Assembly (NCBI GenBank): GCA_017849585.1
Contig: JAFIGT010000029.1
Span: 62,001 to 126,000 of the forward strand
DNA: 64,000 nucleotides
Reading direction: 5' to 3'
Source of the DNA: Verrucomicrobium sp.
Lineage (GTDB): Bacteria; Verrucomicrobiota; Verrucomicrobiia; Methylacidiphilales; UBA1321
Made by a program: the position numbers and the translations under genes
In this document: in pieces, positions 52,823-60,550 of the stretch
How the letters are laid out: every line of letters starts with the position of its first letter
Numbering within the stretch: position 1 is the first letter of the stretch
Notes under the pieces: generated by a model
Database searches by the model: none
What the model saw: the letters and a program-made list of their open reading frames with translations, nothing else
What the model was told of the DNA's origin: nothing

Positions 52823-53308
52823 ATGCCGAAGGACCCACAAATCATCCTGCTGGTGGAGGATAACGATGACGATGCCTTCATCACCAGCCGGGCGTTCAAC
52901 AGCGCGCAGATTCATGTCACCATCAAACGGACGGAAGACGGCCAATCCGCCATCGATTACCTGAGTGGCGCCGGCCCCTACGCCGACCGCGCGCTCTATC
53001 CCCTGCCCGACATCATCTTGCTGGATCTCAAGCTGCCGCACAAAACCGGGCTGGATGTGCTCAAATGGGTGCGCGAACATCCAGTCCTGCACCCGATGGT
53101 CATCCTTGTTTTGACGTCATCGTCCGAGCGAGCGGACGTCGAGGCGGCGTATCAGCTGCACGTCAACGCTTATGTCGTCAAACCAACCTCGATGAATCAT
53201 ATGGTTGATATCGCCCGACAAATCCACAGTTTTTGGTTGAACACAGCCGTGATGTTACGCCCCACTTTTGTATTTCCCTTTATTCTAGCGGCTGCAAGAT
53301 TAGCTTAA
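52823..53308 (+). CDS. Single-domain response regulator (Rcp1-type)
   Basis: This 161-residue protein is a receiver domain with ILLVEDNDDDAF (acidic pocket), DIILLDLKLPHKTG (phosphoacceptor Asp), VLTSSS and VVKPTSM (switch Thr/Ser and Lys). Such stand-alone receivers accept phosphate from phytochrome-like kinases. The C-terminal 25 residues (LRPTFVFPFILAAARLA) are hydrophobic and unusual. The stop is directly followed by the ATG of the next receiver (TAAATG), so they are translationally coupled. Confidence 0.9.
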   Translation: MPKDPQIILLVEDNDDDAFITSRAFNSAQIHVTIKRTEDGQSAIDYLSGAGPYADRALYPLPDIILLDLKLPHKTGLDVLKWVREHPVLHPMVILVLTSSSERADVEAAYQLHVNAYVVKPTSMNHMVDIARQIHSFWLNTAVMLRPTFVFPFILAAARLA

Positions 53309-53734
53309 ATGCCACTCTCCGCTCCTCCCGTTGCTCCTGAATTAATCCGCGTCATTGTCATCGAAGACAATGAGGATGATCGCATTTTGTTACTCCGGCA
53401 GCTGAAGAATGCGAACATGTCAGAGCAGATCAAGTTCATATCGGACGGGCAGGAAGCCATCGATTATATTCAAACCCATACGGAGGCGCTCGCGCAATCG
53501 CTCATGGTGGTTTTTCTCGATTTGAAATTACCCTCGATCAGCGGGCTGGAGGTCTTGCGCAAAATCCGCAGCGAAGCCGCGCTCGCACAAGTGCCGGTTA
53601 TTGTCATGACTTCTTCCAATGACCCCAAGGATCTGGAGGCTTGTCAGACTTTGCGCGTGAACAAATGGGTGGACAAGCCGATCACCTTCGATACTTTTTC
53701 GCGCGCCATCGCCGATACCTTCCATCAGCGCTAG
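53309..53734 (+). CDS. Single-domain response regulator (Rcp1-type)
   Basis: This 141-residue receiver has VIVIEDNEDDRILL, VVFLDLKLPSISG with the phosphoacceptor Asp, VIVMTSSNDP and WVDKPITFD with the conserved Lys. It is a sequence relative of the upstream receiver. With no output domain it probably signals by binding a partner protein. It is last of the four-gene kinase operon. Confidence 0.92.
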   Translation: MPLSAPPVAPELIRVIVIEDNEDDRILLLRQLKNANMSEQIKFISDGQEAIDYIQTHTEALAQSLMVVFLDLKLPSISGLEVLRKIRSEAALAQVPVIVMTSSNDPKDLEACQTLRVNKWVDKPITFDTFSRAIADTFHQR

Positions 53735-53771
53735 TAAGTGGCCAACTAGCAGTTGCCAGAGCGTTCTTACT

Positions 53772-53813
53772 GGCAAAAAGCCCTGCGGATTTCCGGGATC
53801 CACGCATTTTGCA
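53772..53813 (+). promoter_or_regulatory. Paired enhancer-type dyads upstream of the 53953 gene
   Basis: CGC-ATTTT-GCA at 53803-53813 and GGC-AAAAA-GCC at 53772-53782 are 31 bp apart. They are centred 85 and 116 bp upstream of the -24 GG. A separate inverted repeat GATTGC-CC-GCAATC lies at 53842-53855. Confidence 0.5.
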
Positions 53814-53891
53814 TCCAGCCCAAGCAAGCAGAAACGACTCTGATTGCCCGCAATCAACTGGATGGAAGCAGCTTGCACGATCGTCGCAACT

Positions 53892-53907
53892 TGGCACCCG
53901 CCATGCA
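53892..53907 (+). promoter_or_regulatory. Sigma-54 type promoter (53953-DUF748 operon)
   Basis: TGGCACCCGCCATGCA has a perfect -24 and GC at -12. The predicted start point is about 53918, 35 bases before the ATG at 53953. Confidence 0.72.
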
Positions 53908-53952
53908 TGAAATCCAAGGTGAGAGTCAACCACTCCCAAACCGGAGATCACC

Positions 53953-54147
53953 ATGAATCAAGATACATTCGCAGCGGGAATAGTCGCAATCATGATCGTC
54001 TGCTCGATTCTCACGCTTCAATCCATACTCTCGATCATGGATGGAGAGCGTAAATCCCCCGCCATGCTTGCCATGGCCAGCGCCGAAATCGAGCACGAGG
54101 AGAAAAGCTCTCAACTATTGCGCGTCCTGGCTCAGTCCGACTTATGA
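53953..54147 (+). CDS. Small membrane protein
   Basis: This 64-residue protein has one hydrophobic helix (FAAGIVAIMIVCSILTLQSIL) and an acidic cytoplasmic or periplasmic tail (AEIEHEEKSSQLLRVLAQ). CGGAGA precedes the ATG. Its stop overlaps the start of the DUF748 gene (ATGA), so the two are translationally coupled. No family is recognised. Confidence 0.65.
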   Translation: MNQDTFAAGIVAIMIVCSILTLQSILSIMDGERKSPAMLAMASAEIEHEEKSSQLLRVLAQSDL

Positions 54148-55220
54148 GCCGAAGGCCTGAGCTCCGCGCCCGTTTCGGCACCATTTCCCGCATGACCGGC
54201 GTCACGATCCTCGTGATCGTGGCGCTGCTGGTCGGCCTTAGAATCGCGGCCCCTTACCTCGTGCTGCATCAGGTGAACCGGATACTCGGCAGCATGAAAG
54301 ATTACCACGGCCAAGCCCAGGCGGTGGATTTGAATCTGTGGCGGGGCGCGTATAAAATCTATCACCTCAAACTGGAAAAACGTGAGACCCGCGGCCAGAG
54401 CAAGACGACGCCCTTTATCGAAATGCCGTTGGTCGATTTTTCCATCGAGTGGAAAGCCTTGCTGCATGGATCCGTCGTCGGAGAAGTGGAACTGTACCGC
54501 CCCCAGCTGAATCTCGTGGACAGTTCCGTGAAGGCCGAGCGGCAGTTGATACTCGACAAAACATGGGGAGAAAAATTCAAAGCTCTTTTTCCACTTAAAC
54601 TCAATCGCTTCACCGTCGTGGATGGCACCCTGACTTTTCGTAATCCCCGCTCTACTCCGACCGTCTATCTGGAACTAACCGAATTGCAAGCGGTGGGCAC
54701 GAACCTGACCAATGGGGCCAACTCGCGCGAAGAACTCTCGAGCCACGTCGATGTGACGGCCCGTGTCCTGAAAACAGCCCATTTGAAGAGCCATATCGCC
54801 CTCGATCCGATAGCGAAGAATCCCAACTTCGATTTGACTATGGAATTGACCCGCATGTCCTTGCCAGAGCTCAACAACTTCCTGCGCGCCTATGCGAGCG
54901 TGGATGCGGAGAGGGGAACGTTTCAACTCTTCAGCGAAATCCGGGTGAAGAATGGCAAAATCAATGGCTACGCCAAACCCATCATCGAGGATCTTTCCCT
55001 GCTGAAACTGGAGGATTTCGCAGAGAATCCACTACGTTTTATTTGGGAGGGTATTGTCTCCACCTTCCTGTTCCTTTTCACCAACCATCTGCGCGACAGC
55101 ATCGCGACGAAAATCCCGATTACGGGAACAGTCGATGGTCCGGAACCGGATATTCTAGCGTTACTCGGAGGACTCTTTGCGAACGCCTACATTGAGCACA
55201 TTAAGCCCCATTTGGATTAA
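54144..55220 (+). CDS. DUF748 (AsmA-like) envelope protein
   Basis: This 358-residue protein has a membrane anchor near the N-terminus (VTILVIVALLVGLRIAAPYLV) and a long beta-rich periplasmic part. The phrases LHQVNRILGSMKDYHGQAQAVDLNLWRGAYKIYHLKLEK, VDFSIEWKALLHGSVVGEVELYRPQLN and the late ITGTVDGPEPDILALLGGLFANAYI are typical of DUF748. AsmA-like proteins are linked to lipid traffic across the periplasm. Here the role is inferred from the family and the stress-regulon setting. Confidence 0.8.
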   Translation: MSRRPELRARFGTISRMTGVTILVIVALLVGLRIAAPYLVLHQVNRILGSMKDYHGQAQAVDLNLWRGAYKIYHLKLEKRETRGQSKTTPFIEMPLVDFSIEWKALLHGSVVGEVELYRPQLNLVDSSVKAERQLILDKTWGEKFKALFPLKLNRFTVVDGTLTFRNPRSTPTVYLELTELQAVGTNLTNGANSREELSSHVDVTARVLKTAHLKSHIALDPIAKNPNFDLTMELTRMSLPELNNFLRAYASVDAERGTFQLFSEIRVKNGKINGYAKPIIEDLSLLKLEDFAENPLRFIWEGIVSTFLFLFTNHLRDSIATKIPITGTVDGPEPDILALLGGLFANAYIEHIKPHLD

Positions 55221-55253
55221 TGTGCCAGACCATCAAGGGCCGCAGCGCAACGC

Positions 55254-55616
55254 CTATTGCGACAGGCGACTCAATGTAACCGGATCAATCACCTCAGACC
55301 ATTTCTTGCCGAGATAGCGCGTGTCGGGCACCAGCAGGTTCAGGAAGTTGCCGATTTCATCAAGCGCGACCGCTTCGCACATCGCGACGGAAGCGGGGCA
55401 GAGTACCTTTTTGTGGCTGCCTCGTAGCCGTGGCTGTGTTTTGCGCCGGGAAGAGGCCGCTTTCTTGCGTCGCGGCTGCGCCGCGCGCAGGACCGGGATG
55501 TAGTTCGGATCGGCCATGAAGGGACCCTCATTGGTCATAGGTTCCACCCCCGCAGCAACGGCTTTCATGACGCTGAACTTCACCATTTGGACAGCTTTTT
55601 GGATTTTGTTTTTCAT
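55254..55616 (-). CDS. Basic hypothetical protein
   Basis: The ATG at 55616 gives 120 residues beginning MKNKIQKAVQMVKF. A basic run (RRKKAASSRRKTQPRLRGSHKK) lies in the middle, and the end is mixed (EIGNFLNLLVPDTRYLGKKWSEV). No family is recognised. It is third after the 3D-domain and DUF3185-type genes, 32 bases from the latter, and probably shares their promoter. Confidence 0.5.
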   Translation of the reverse strand: MKNKIQKAVQMVKFSVMKAVAAGVEPMTNEGPFMADPNYIPVLRAAQPRRKKAASSRRKTQPRLRGSHKKVLCPASVAMCEAVALDEIGNFLNLLVPDTRYLGKKWSEVIDPVTLSRLSQ

Positions 55617-55648
55617 GGTAATCGAGAAGTTGAGGGTCCATCGGATAC

Positions 55649-55867
55649 TCACGCAGCCAAACGACGACTGCCGAAGACAAGCACGCCAATGCCCACGACG
55701 ACGCATATGCCGCCCACGATGGGAGGTAGCGGCACATGCTCGGTCTCTTCGTGCTGAATTTTGATCGGCCCAATCTGGGCGTCTTTTTCCGTGCGGGTGT
55801 AGGAGAACCCTTGGTAAACAAGGGCCAAGACTCCGAAAATGATGAGGATGATACCGGCGATTTTCAT
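55649..55867 (-). CDS. DUF3185-type small membrane protein
   Basis: This 72-residue protein has two helices (IAGIILIIFGVLALVYQGFSY and VGGICVVVGIGVLVFGSRR) joined by a polar loop (TRTEKDAQIGPIKIQHEETE). GLALVYQGFSYT followed by D-x-QIGPI is the typical DUF3185 core. Its ATG overlaps the stop of the 3D-domain gene (ATGA). Similar proteins are often found with stress genes. The molecular role is unknown. Confidence 0.75.
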   Translation of the reverse strand: MKIAGIILIIFGVLALVYQGFSYTRTEKDAQIGPIKIQHEETEHVPLPPIVGGICVVVGIGVLVFGSRRLAA

Positions 55868-56493
55868 GAAGTTTTCCTGGTTTGAGGGTTGGTTGTGGAC
55901 AAATTCAATCTAGCCTTGCGGACAACAGTAAAGGTGGTGCCAGCAGGTCGGTACAACCCCGCGCCCGGACCACTGGGATCATCTTCGCCCCAGTACAAGT
56001 CGATCTGGCTGCCTTGCACACCGCTGCCAACATCGCTGACCCGCCACCAGCGATTTTGCAGAGTCTGGGGCAACAGCGCGTGCACAGTTCTCACCCACGT
56101 TCCCGGTCGAATGCGTGGCGAGCGGGCGGAGACAGCGCAGGATTGGAGCGCGACGAGGGGCTGCTGCCGCGTGCCTTTTGGAACATCCGTGAATCCCCAC
56201 TTGCCGTTGTAATAGATGTAGCGGAAACCCCGGTACGATTTGGCGAGACGACCGTGACCTTCCACTTGCACGGCGCGGAGAAAATCAGCGGGATAGTATT
56301 GACCGTTCAAACCCGTCCGGGTTTCGCGTCGCAGGTTGAATCCACGCCCGGCAACGAATCCGCTTTCGCGCGGCGTGTAGTAGATGGTGCAGTCCGCGAG
56401 ATCTTCACTCGATCGAACCAGGGATGGCATGGACAATCCGAGAAACAGAGCGATGACATACAAGGGGATGGAAATCAGGCTCGATCTCTTCAT
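55864..56493 (-). CDS. Secreted 3D-domain protein
   Basis: This 209-residue protein has a signal peptide (SLISIPLYVIALFLGLSMPSLVRS). A C-terminal 3D domain is marked by WRVSDVGSGVQGSQIDLYWGED, where the three aspartates of the 3D signature are visible (the usual form is DTGGAIKG-x-x-IDLY). 3D domains occur in lytic transglycosylases and cell-wall proteins, so a peptidoglycan role is likely. The sigma-54 promoter predicts a start point one base before the ATG, so a near-leaderless message or second promoter is possible. Confidence 0.72.
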   Translation of the reverse strand: MKRSSLISIPLYVIALFLGLSMPSLVRSSEDLADCTIYYTPRESGFVAGRGFNLRRETRTGLNGQYYPADFLRAVQVEGHGRLAKSYRGFRYIYYNGKWGFTDVPKGTRQQPLVALQSCAVSARSPRIRPGTWVRTVHALLPQTLQNRWWRVSDVGSGVQGSQIDLYWGEDDPSGPGAGLYRPAGTTFTVVRKARLNLSTTNPQTRKTS

Positions 56494-56504
56494 GCTTCAC
56501 CATT

Positions 56505-56520
56505 TGCTAGGCTCGTGCCA
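56505..56520 (-). promoter_or_regulatory. Sigma-54 type promoter (3D-domain operon)
   Basis: The minus strand reads TGGCACGAGCCTAGCA. The predicted start point is about 56494, immediately before the ATG at 56493, the same odd geometry as at 43753. Confidence 0.68.
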
Positions 56521-56598
56521 GCACGCCGCGGAAAACTGAAGTTACTTGCGAACAGCAGGTTATCGGATGTGCGTTTTTTAGGGGTCCGATTATCGCCG

Positions 56599-56640
56599 TG
56601 AGTTATGCAAAGAGGCTTAGGAGGCCTCATGCAGTTTGCA
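56599..56640 (-). promoter_or_regulatory. Paired enhancer-type dyads upstream of the 3D-domain operon
   Basis: TGC-AGTTT-GCA at 56630-56640 (within CATGCA-GTT-TGCATG) and TGA-GTTAT-GCA at 56599-56609 are 31 bp apart. They are centred 116 and 85 bp from the -24 GG. Confidence 0.6.
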
Positions 56641-56696
56641 TGAATAATCGGGGAGATTTAATAAACTGCCGTCGTCTCCACATCGGAAATCGGGGG

Positions 56697-56727
56697 AAAA
56701 AAAAGAGGCTTCGTTTGCACGAAGCCC
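56697..56727 (-). terminator. Intrinsic terminator of the DUF892 gene
   Basis: On the minus strand GGCTTCG, a 6-base loop and CGAAGCC form a stem followed by CTC and eight T residues. It lies about 50 bases after the DUF892 stop. Confidence 0.88.
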
Positions 56728-56778
56728 CTTTGATCGATTCGCTGGCTTTCAAGAGAAAGCCGGGGCGAAAGGTGGTGA

Positions 56779-57288
56779 TTACTTGTGTGCCGCTTCCTGA
56801 TTGAGTCCGCTGGTGAACCAACCACCTTCCGCGATTGTGGTGAGCAACTTGTCGGCTTCACCTTCCTCGTTAAGGGTGTCCTGCAAGAGCTTGACGTGCT
56901 CATCATAGCCGAGGTGTTTCGCAAAGGTGCGAGTGGCCCCGTAGGCGGCAATCTCGTAGTGCTCCACACGCTGGGCGCAGGCTATGAGGGCCACATCGCG
57001 CACATCGGGATCACCGTAATCGTCGACCATTTCCTGACTTTCTGCGATGAGCCCCTGCATGGCTTCGCAAACTTCGCCGACAGGCGTGATTTCCAGCTGT
57101 TCGAAAATGGTTTCGAGCCGCTGGATGTGACCGTAGGTCTGATCCAGATGATCGCGAAACGCTTTTTTCAAGTCTGGATTGCGCGCGGCGACAGCCATTT
57201 GCGGCAGAGCTTCCGTGAGTTGCGTTTCCGCGCTGTAGAGATCCTGTAGTTCGTCAATATAGAGATAGCGTAGTGAGGCGAGTTTCAT
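56779..57288 (-). CDS. DUF892 ferritin-like protein (YciE/YciF type)
   Basis: The ATG at 57288 is chosen because AAAGGA precedes it and it gives the family start MKLASLRYLYIDELQDLYSAETQL. The frame is open to 57405. The product has 169 residues in a four-helix ferritin-like bundle. Conserved pieces are DELQDLYSAE, HLDQTYGHIQRLE, EVCEAMQGLIAE, HYEIAAYGA and LLQDTLNEEGEADKLL, which carry Glu/His residues suited to a di-iron site. Members are induced by osmotic and other stresses. It ends at a strong terminator. Confidence 0.9.
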   Translation of the reverse strand: MKLASLRYLYIDELQDLYSAETQLTEALPQMAVAARNPDLKKAFRDHLDQTYGHIQRLETIFEQLEITPVGEVCEAMQGLIAESQEMVDDYGDPDVRDVALIACAQRVEHYEIAAYGATRTFAKHLGYDEHVKLLQDTLNEEGEADKLLTTIAEGGWFTSGLNQEAAHK

Positions 57289-57366
57289 GAGGTTCCTTTG
57301 GTTTTGGATTGAATGATGGCCTGTCGCAAAATCGTCTCCCGATTGCGCGACCTGCCTCTTTCCTAT

Positions 57367-57382
57367 TGCAGGAGCCGTGCTC
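57367..57382 (-). promoter_or_regulatory. Imperfect sigma-54 type promoter candidate (DUF892)
   Basis: The minus strand reads GAGCACGGCTCCTGCA, with AG in place of the -24 GG. The predicted start point is about 57356, 68 bases before the ATG. Its distance to the dyads at 57539-57581 (about 163 bp) does not follow the 88-bp rule. A second poor candidate, TGGAATGGTAAAAAGT near 57456, would follow the rule but lacks a -12 GC. Confidence 0.3.
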
Positions 57383-57538
57383 AAGAAGTGGAGCCGTTGC
57401 ATCATGCTCTCGCAGGAGAATTCAAAAAGGACCCAACAATACTTTTTACCATTCCACGGGAATAACTTAGGAGATATCGAGAAAGAGACGGGTTGTACAA
57501 GAGTATCTTACAGACTGCGCCCGGACGAATTTTCGTCA

Positions 57539-57581
57539 TGCAAAGGGCATGGACGAAAGTGTCCGCGCCATGCAGCTTGCA
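57539..57581 (-). promoter_or_regulatory. Pair of perfect enhancer-type dyads between DUF892 and the regulator gene
   Basis: TGC-AAAGG-GCA (57539-57549) and TGC-AGCTT-GCA (57571-57581) are both full dyads, 32 bp apart. They fit the activator-site pattern seen across the block. The spacer 57289-57612 has no other recognised gene, so they probably serve DUF892. Confidence 0.55.
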
Positions 57582-57612
57582 GCCCAAGAGGCGCGGACTT
57601 TGGCGGCTCCGC

Positions 57613-58968
57613 TTAGCTCACCGGTTCGGCGGCGAGCAGGCTCATTTTTTTGCGCTTGCGGTAGAGCGTGGCGGGATCGATACCGAGGATTCGCGCTGCC
57701 ATTTCCAAGCTATCCGCGCGTTCCATGATAAGACGGATATGCTCCGTCTCCAGCTCTTCCAACGTCACAGGCGCGCCCAGTGTGAGCTGGCTCTTGCTCT
57801 CGTGACTGCCGAGATGTTCCGGTAGATCGCTGAGTTGAATGGTCGTGCCTTGGGCGAGAATCACGGCGCGTTCGATGGCGTTGCGAAGCTCACGGATATT
57901 GCCGGGCCAAGAGTAGGAGAGCACCTTTTCGAGTGCTTCGGGACTGAAATCCTTCACAGGACGCCGGATCTGCTTGGCAAAAAAACGGGCGAAATTCTGA
58001 CTGAGCCGCTTGAGATCGCCCACGCGTTGGCGCAAGGGTGGCGTGGTGACGGAGATCACATTCAGTCGGTAGAAGAGATCCTCGCGAAACGTTTTGTTCT
58101 TTACGCTTTCTTCGAGATTGCGATTGGTCGCTGCGATCACGCGCACATTGGCCGTGCGGGTTTTATTTTCTCCGACGCGCTCATACTGCCGCTCTTGAAG
58201 CAACCGCAGGAGCTTGGGTTGGATTTCGAGCGGCAGCTCGCCAATTTCATCGAGGAAGAGAGTTCCTCCCTTGGCAGCATCGACTTTTCCCCAGGTATCC
58301 TTGACCGCTCCGGTGAAGGAACCCTTGACGTGGCCGAAGAGTTCACTCTCTAGCAATTCGCGGGAGAGACTGGGGCAACTGACGGTGACGAAGGGCTTGT
58401 CCTTCACGTCGCTGTGGTCGTGCACGTAACGGGCCAGCACGCTTTTACCCGTACCGCTTTCGCCAAGGATCAGAACGGCTGCCGGAGTAGAAGCGGAACG
58501 GACGAGAACGTCCATGATGCGCACCATGGCGGGATCGTCTGAAGTATAATCGACCGATGGCGATTGTACGGAGACCTGTTGCTCCAGGTCGGTCACTTGC
58601 TGCTTCCACCGCTTCATGCGCTCGACCATGCCAAGGATGTGGCGGAGCTGCGCCGGGGTGAACGGCTTTTCCAGATAATCAAACGCACCGCGCCGCATGG
58701 CCTCGACCGCTGTGGCGATGGAGGCGTGGGCGGTGAACACCACTGTGGGGACATTGGGAAAAAGTTTTACAATGGAGTCGAGCACCTCAAGTCCGTCTTC
58801 ATCGCCAATACGCATATCAAGAAATACGAGATCGTAGGGCTCTTCCTGCATTTTCAGCAGGGCAATGCGACCGCTATCCACGGCATCGGCTTCAAGCCCT
58901 TCACTTTGAATAGCCATGCTGATGGAGGTCCGGATGTTTTTCTCGTCGTCGATAATCAGGATTTTCAT
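57613..58968 (-). CDS. Sigma-54-dependent response regulator, AlgB-like
   Basis: About 451 residues from the ATG at 58968 (an ATG at 58974 is equivalent). The receiver has ILIIDDEKNIR, LVFLDMRIGDEDG with the phosphoacceptor Asp, VFTAHA and LEKPF. The AAA+ domain has ILGESGTGKS (Walker A), GHVKGSFTGA (the sigma-54 contact loop; Ser in place of the usual Ala), GGTLFLDEIGELPL (Walker B) and FREDLFYRLNV. A Fis-type helix-turn-helix ends the protein (HIRLIMERADSLEMAARILGID, then PATLYRKRKKM), the form seen in AlgB. It is the only sigma-54 activator in the window and the likely reader of the TGC-N5-GCA dyads. Confidence 0.93.
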   Translation of the reverse strand: MKILIIDDEKNIRTSISMAIQSEGLEADAVDSGRIALLKMQEEPYDLVFLDMRIGDEDGLEVLDSIVKLFPNVPTVVFTAHASIATAVEAMRRGAFDYLEKPFTPAQLRHILGMVERMKRWKQQVTDLEQQVSVQSPSVDYTSDDPAMVRIMDVLVRSASTPAAVLILGESGTGKSVLARYVHDHSDVKDKPFVTVSCPSLSRELLESELFGHVKGSFTGAVKDTWGKVDAAKGGTLFLDEIGELPLEIQPKLLRLLQERQYERVGENKTRTANVRVIAATNRNLEESVKNKTFREDLFYRLNVISVTTPPLRQRVGDLKRLSQNFARFFAKQIRRPVKDFSPEALEKVLSYSWPGNIRELRNAIERAVILAQGTTIQLSDLPEHLGSHESKSQLTLGAPVTLEELETEHIRLIMERADSLEMAARILGIDPATLYRKRKKMSLLAAEPVS

Positions 58969-59031
58969 AGGCATAACGAATGGTTTTCTTAACTGCGCCC
59001 CGGGAAAGATCCGTCTCCCCCTCTATGCCAC

Positions 59032-59047
59032 AGAATATATCGTGCCA
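59032..59047 (-). promoter_or_regulatory. Weak sigma-54 type promoter candidate (regulator gene)
   Basis: The minus strand reads TGGCACGATATATTCT, with a perfect -24 but TC at the -12 position. The predicted start point is about 53 bases before the ATG at 58968, and the dyad at 59129-59139 is 88 bp upstream of the -24 GG. Autoregulation is possible. Confidence 0.35.
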
Positions 59048-59128
59048 AGGCTCTCGATCTGGCCCACGCCCTCTCTCAAAAAGAAATCGTCCAACCGTGA
59101 AATCTACACCATCTTTCATTTTTCGCAT

Positions 59129-59181
59129 TGCATATTGCAGCGACTCGACCTGATAGATGCCGTCCATTCGTGCAATTTGCA
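59129..59181. promoter_or_regulatory. Two perfect enhancer-type dyads between the regulator and lmo0937-type genes
   Basis: TGC-ATATT-GCA (59129-59139) and TGC-AATTT-GCA (59171-59181) are 42 bp apart. The second lies 88 bp upstream of the plus-strand -24 GG at 59264. The first lies 88 bp upstream of the weak minus-strand -24 at 59045. Confidence 0.6.
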
Positions 59182-59262
59182 CAGAGCCAGCCATGGCGAT
59201 GGCCCGGTCACCCGCGCGCTATGCCACGCCGGGTCAGTGGTTTAACTCGTGAATGGGAACGC

Positions 59263-59278
59263 TGGCATGGCGTGCGCG
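59263..59278 (+). promoter_or_regulatory. Sigma-54 type promoter (lmo0937-type gene)
   Basis: TGGCATGGCGTGCGCG has GG and GC 10 bases apart. The -12 is G+C-rich like that at 60806. The predicted start point is about 59289, 49 bases before the ATG. Confidence 0.6.
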
Positions 59279-59337
59279 ATGAGGTGGAACGGCGAGAATG
59301 ACCTCGTCGAAATTATTCCGTGAAAGGACCTGCTTTT

Positions 59338-59484
59338 ATGCTCGAAACCATCGCTATTCTTCTCGTGATTTTATGGCTGCTCGGAATGGTAAGCTCCTAC
59401 ACGATCGGCGGGCTTATTCATATTTTATTGGTCGTGGCGATCATCACGATTCTGATTCGCGTCATTCGGGGTGGTACTCTGTGA
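59338..59484 (+). CDS. lmo0937-family small membrane protein
   Basis: This 48-residue protein reads MLETIAILLVILWLLGMVSS, then YTIGGLIHILLVVAIITILI and RVIRGGTL. The LLGMVS-YTIGG-IHILLV core defines the lmo0937 family. GAAAGGA precedes the ATG. Its TGA overlaps the GTG start of the next gene. The family is commonly stress-linked. The role is unknown. Confidence 0.88.
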   Translation: MLETIAILLVILWLLGMVSSYTIGGLIHILLVVAIITILIRVIRGGTL

Positions 59485-60110
59485 ACCCAGCGCCCCTTTC
59501 TCTTTTCCAGCAGATGGCCGCGGCCGCCACTCTCATATACTTATGGAATACACCCCTCGCCTTGGCGGAAGGAGTATTCTCCTCAAAAGGAGTGCCGCTG
59601 CCCCGAGCCGAGGGATCGCGACATCATGTGAAAGATACTGATCCGACGGAGGTGAAAAATGGTTATGCTCTTCTATATACTCTGGCTTCTGATGAGGCGC
59701 AGGTCAATCTTGTATTTGTCATCAAGAGCGGTTCCAAAACGTTACAGGACACGATGCGGAAAATCGCGCAAGAAGCCCAGGAACTCAAAGCCGATCTGGA
59801 GTCGCTACGCCAGGACGACGGATCAACTCCCTTTGGTCCCAACGGCCTTCCTCCTATCGAAATCGCGACGCGCGCGATAATCCGGTCGGAAAAACAAAAG
59901 CGCATACTGGCCGGTGGCCCAGGCGTCTTTGAGCGGGAATTGTTGTTGAGCCAATGTGAAGCGTTGACTTATGGCATGAGTTTGTTGCAGACGGTGGCGG
60001 AGAAGGATTCCAATTCCACACGCCGGGATTTACTCAAGCGTCACGCTGAAAAATGGCGAGTCCTGCGCCGCGAAACGTCACGCTTGCTGCAAACGGCAGA
60101 GCATCCGTAA
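59481..60110 (+). CDS. Exported hypothetical protein
   Basis: The GTG at 59481 overlaps the upstream stop (GTGA) and gives 209 residues; an ATG at 59514 is an alternative. The N-terminal hydrophobic part (MAAAATLIYLWNTPLALAEG) looks like a signal peptide. The rest is largely helical (DTMRKIAQEAQELKADLESL, EALTYGMSLLQTVAEK) and charged. No family is recognised. It is coupled to the lmo0937-type gene. Confidence 0.55.
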   Translation: MNPAPLSLFQQMAAAATLIYLWNTPLALAEGVFSSKGVPLPRAEGSRHHVKDTDPTEVKNGYALLYTLASDEAQVNLVFVIKSGSKTLQDTMRKIAQEAQELKADLESLRQDDGSTPFGPNGLPPIEIATRAIIRSEKQKRILAGGPGVFERELLLSQCEALTYGMSLLQTVAEKDSNSTRRDLLKRHAEKWRVLRRETSRLLQTAEHP

Positions 60111-60358
60111 CAGCCTTCTCATTCGGAGAATAAGGGAGCCATCAGGATTCGGTATTCTATTACACGGAGCTCGACTCATTTTTCAGTGGGCTCTCTACTT
60201 CCGGCTTTCATCAACTCTCATCCGGCTTAGTGAGCGCCGAGCGCACTAAATAAAGGAAACCGGACGGGGCGTTTCGGGCGAATTACTTTTCAATGCGCCC
60301 TATTATGGCCTGATGTCCGGCTTCCTCGAGAACGTCACGTCTCACGAGGAGACGCGAT

Positions 60359-60520
60359 CTAGATCGAACGACGACGCGTGATCCAGGAGACCAGGGCGAG
60401 GGCGAGAAACACGATAAAGCAGACTTGCGCCAGCCATGCCGCGGTCCCCGCGATGCCACTGAACCCCAGGACCGCCGCGATCAAAGCAATGACCAGAAAT
60501 GTCACCACATAACTTAACAT
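60359..60520 (-). CDS. DUF1328-family small membrane protein
   Basis: This 53-residue protein reads MLSYVVTFLVIALIAAVLGF, then SGIAGTAAWLAQVCF and IVFLALALVSWITRRRSI. The AAVLGFSGIAGTAA block is diagnostic of DUF1328. It lies 30 bases after the CsbD gene and shares its promoter. It is a second copy beside the member at 48704-48868. Confidence 0.88.
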   Translation of the reverse strand: MLSYVVTFLVIALIAAVLGFSGIAGTAAWLAQVCFIVFLALALVSWITRRRSI

Positions 60521-60550
60521 AGCGGTTCCTTTCGTTGAGTGAGAATTCGC

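Noticed and set aside
57289-57405. 39-residue N-terminal extension of the DUF892 protein
   Set aside because: The family starts at MKLASL, and AAAGGA is correctly placed before the ATG at 57288.
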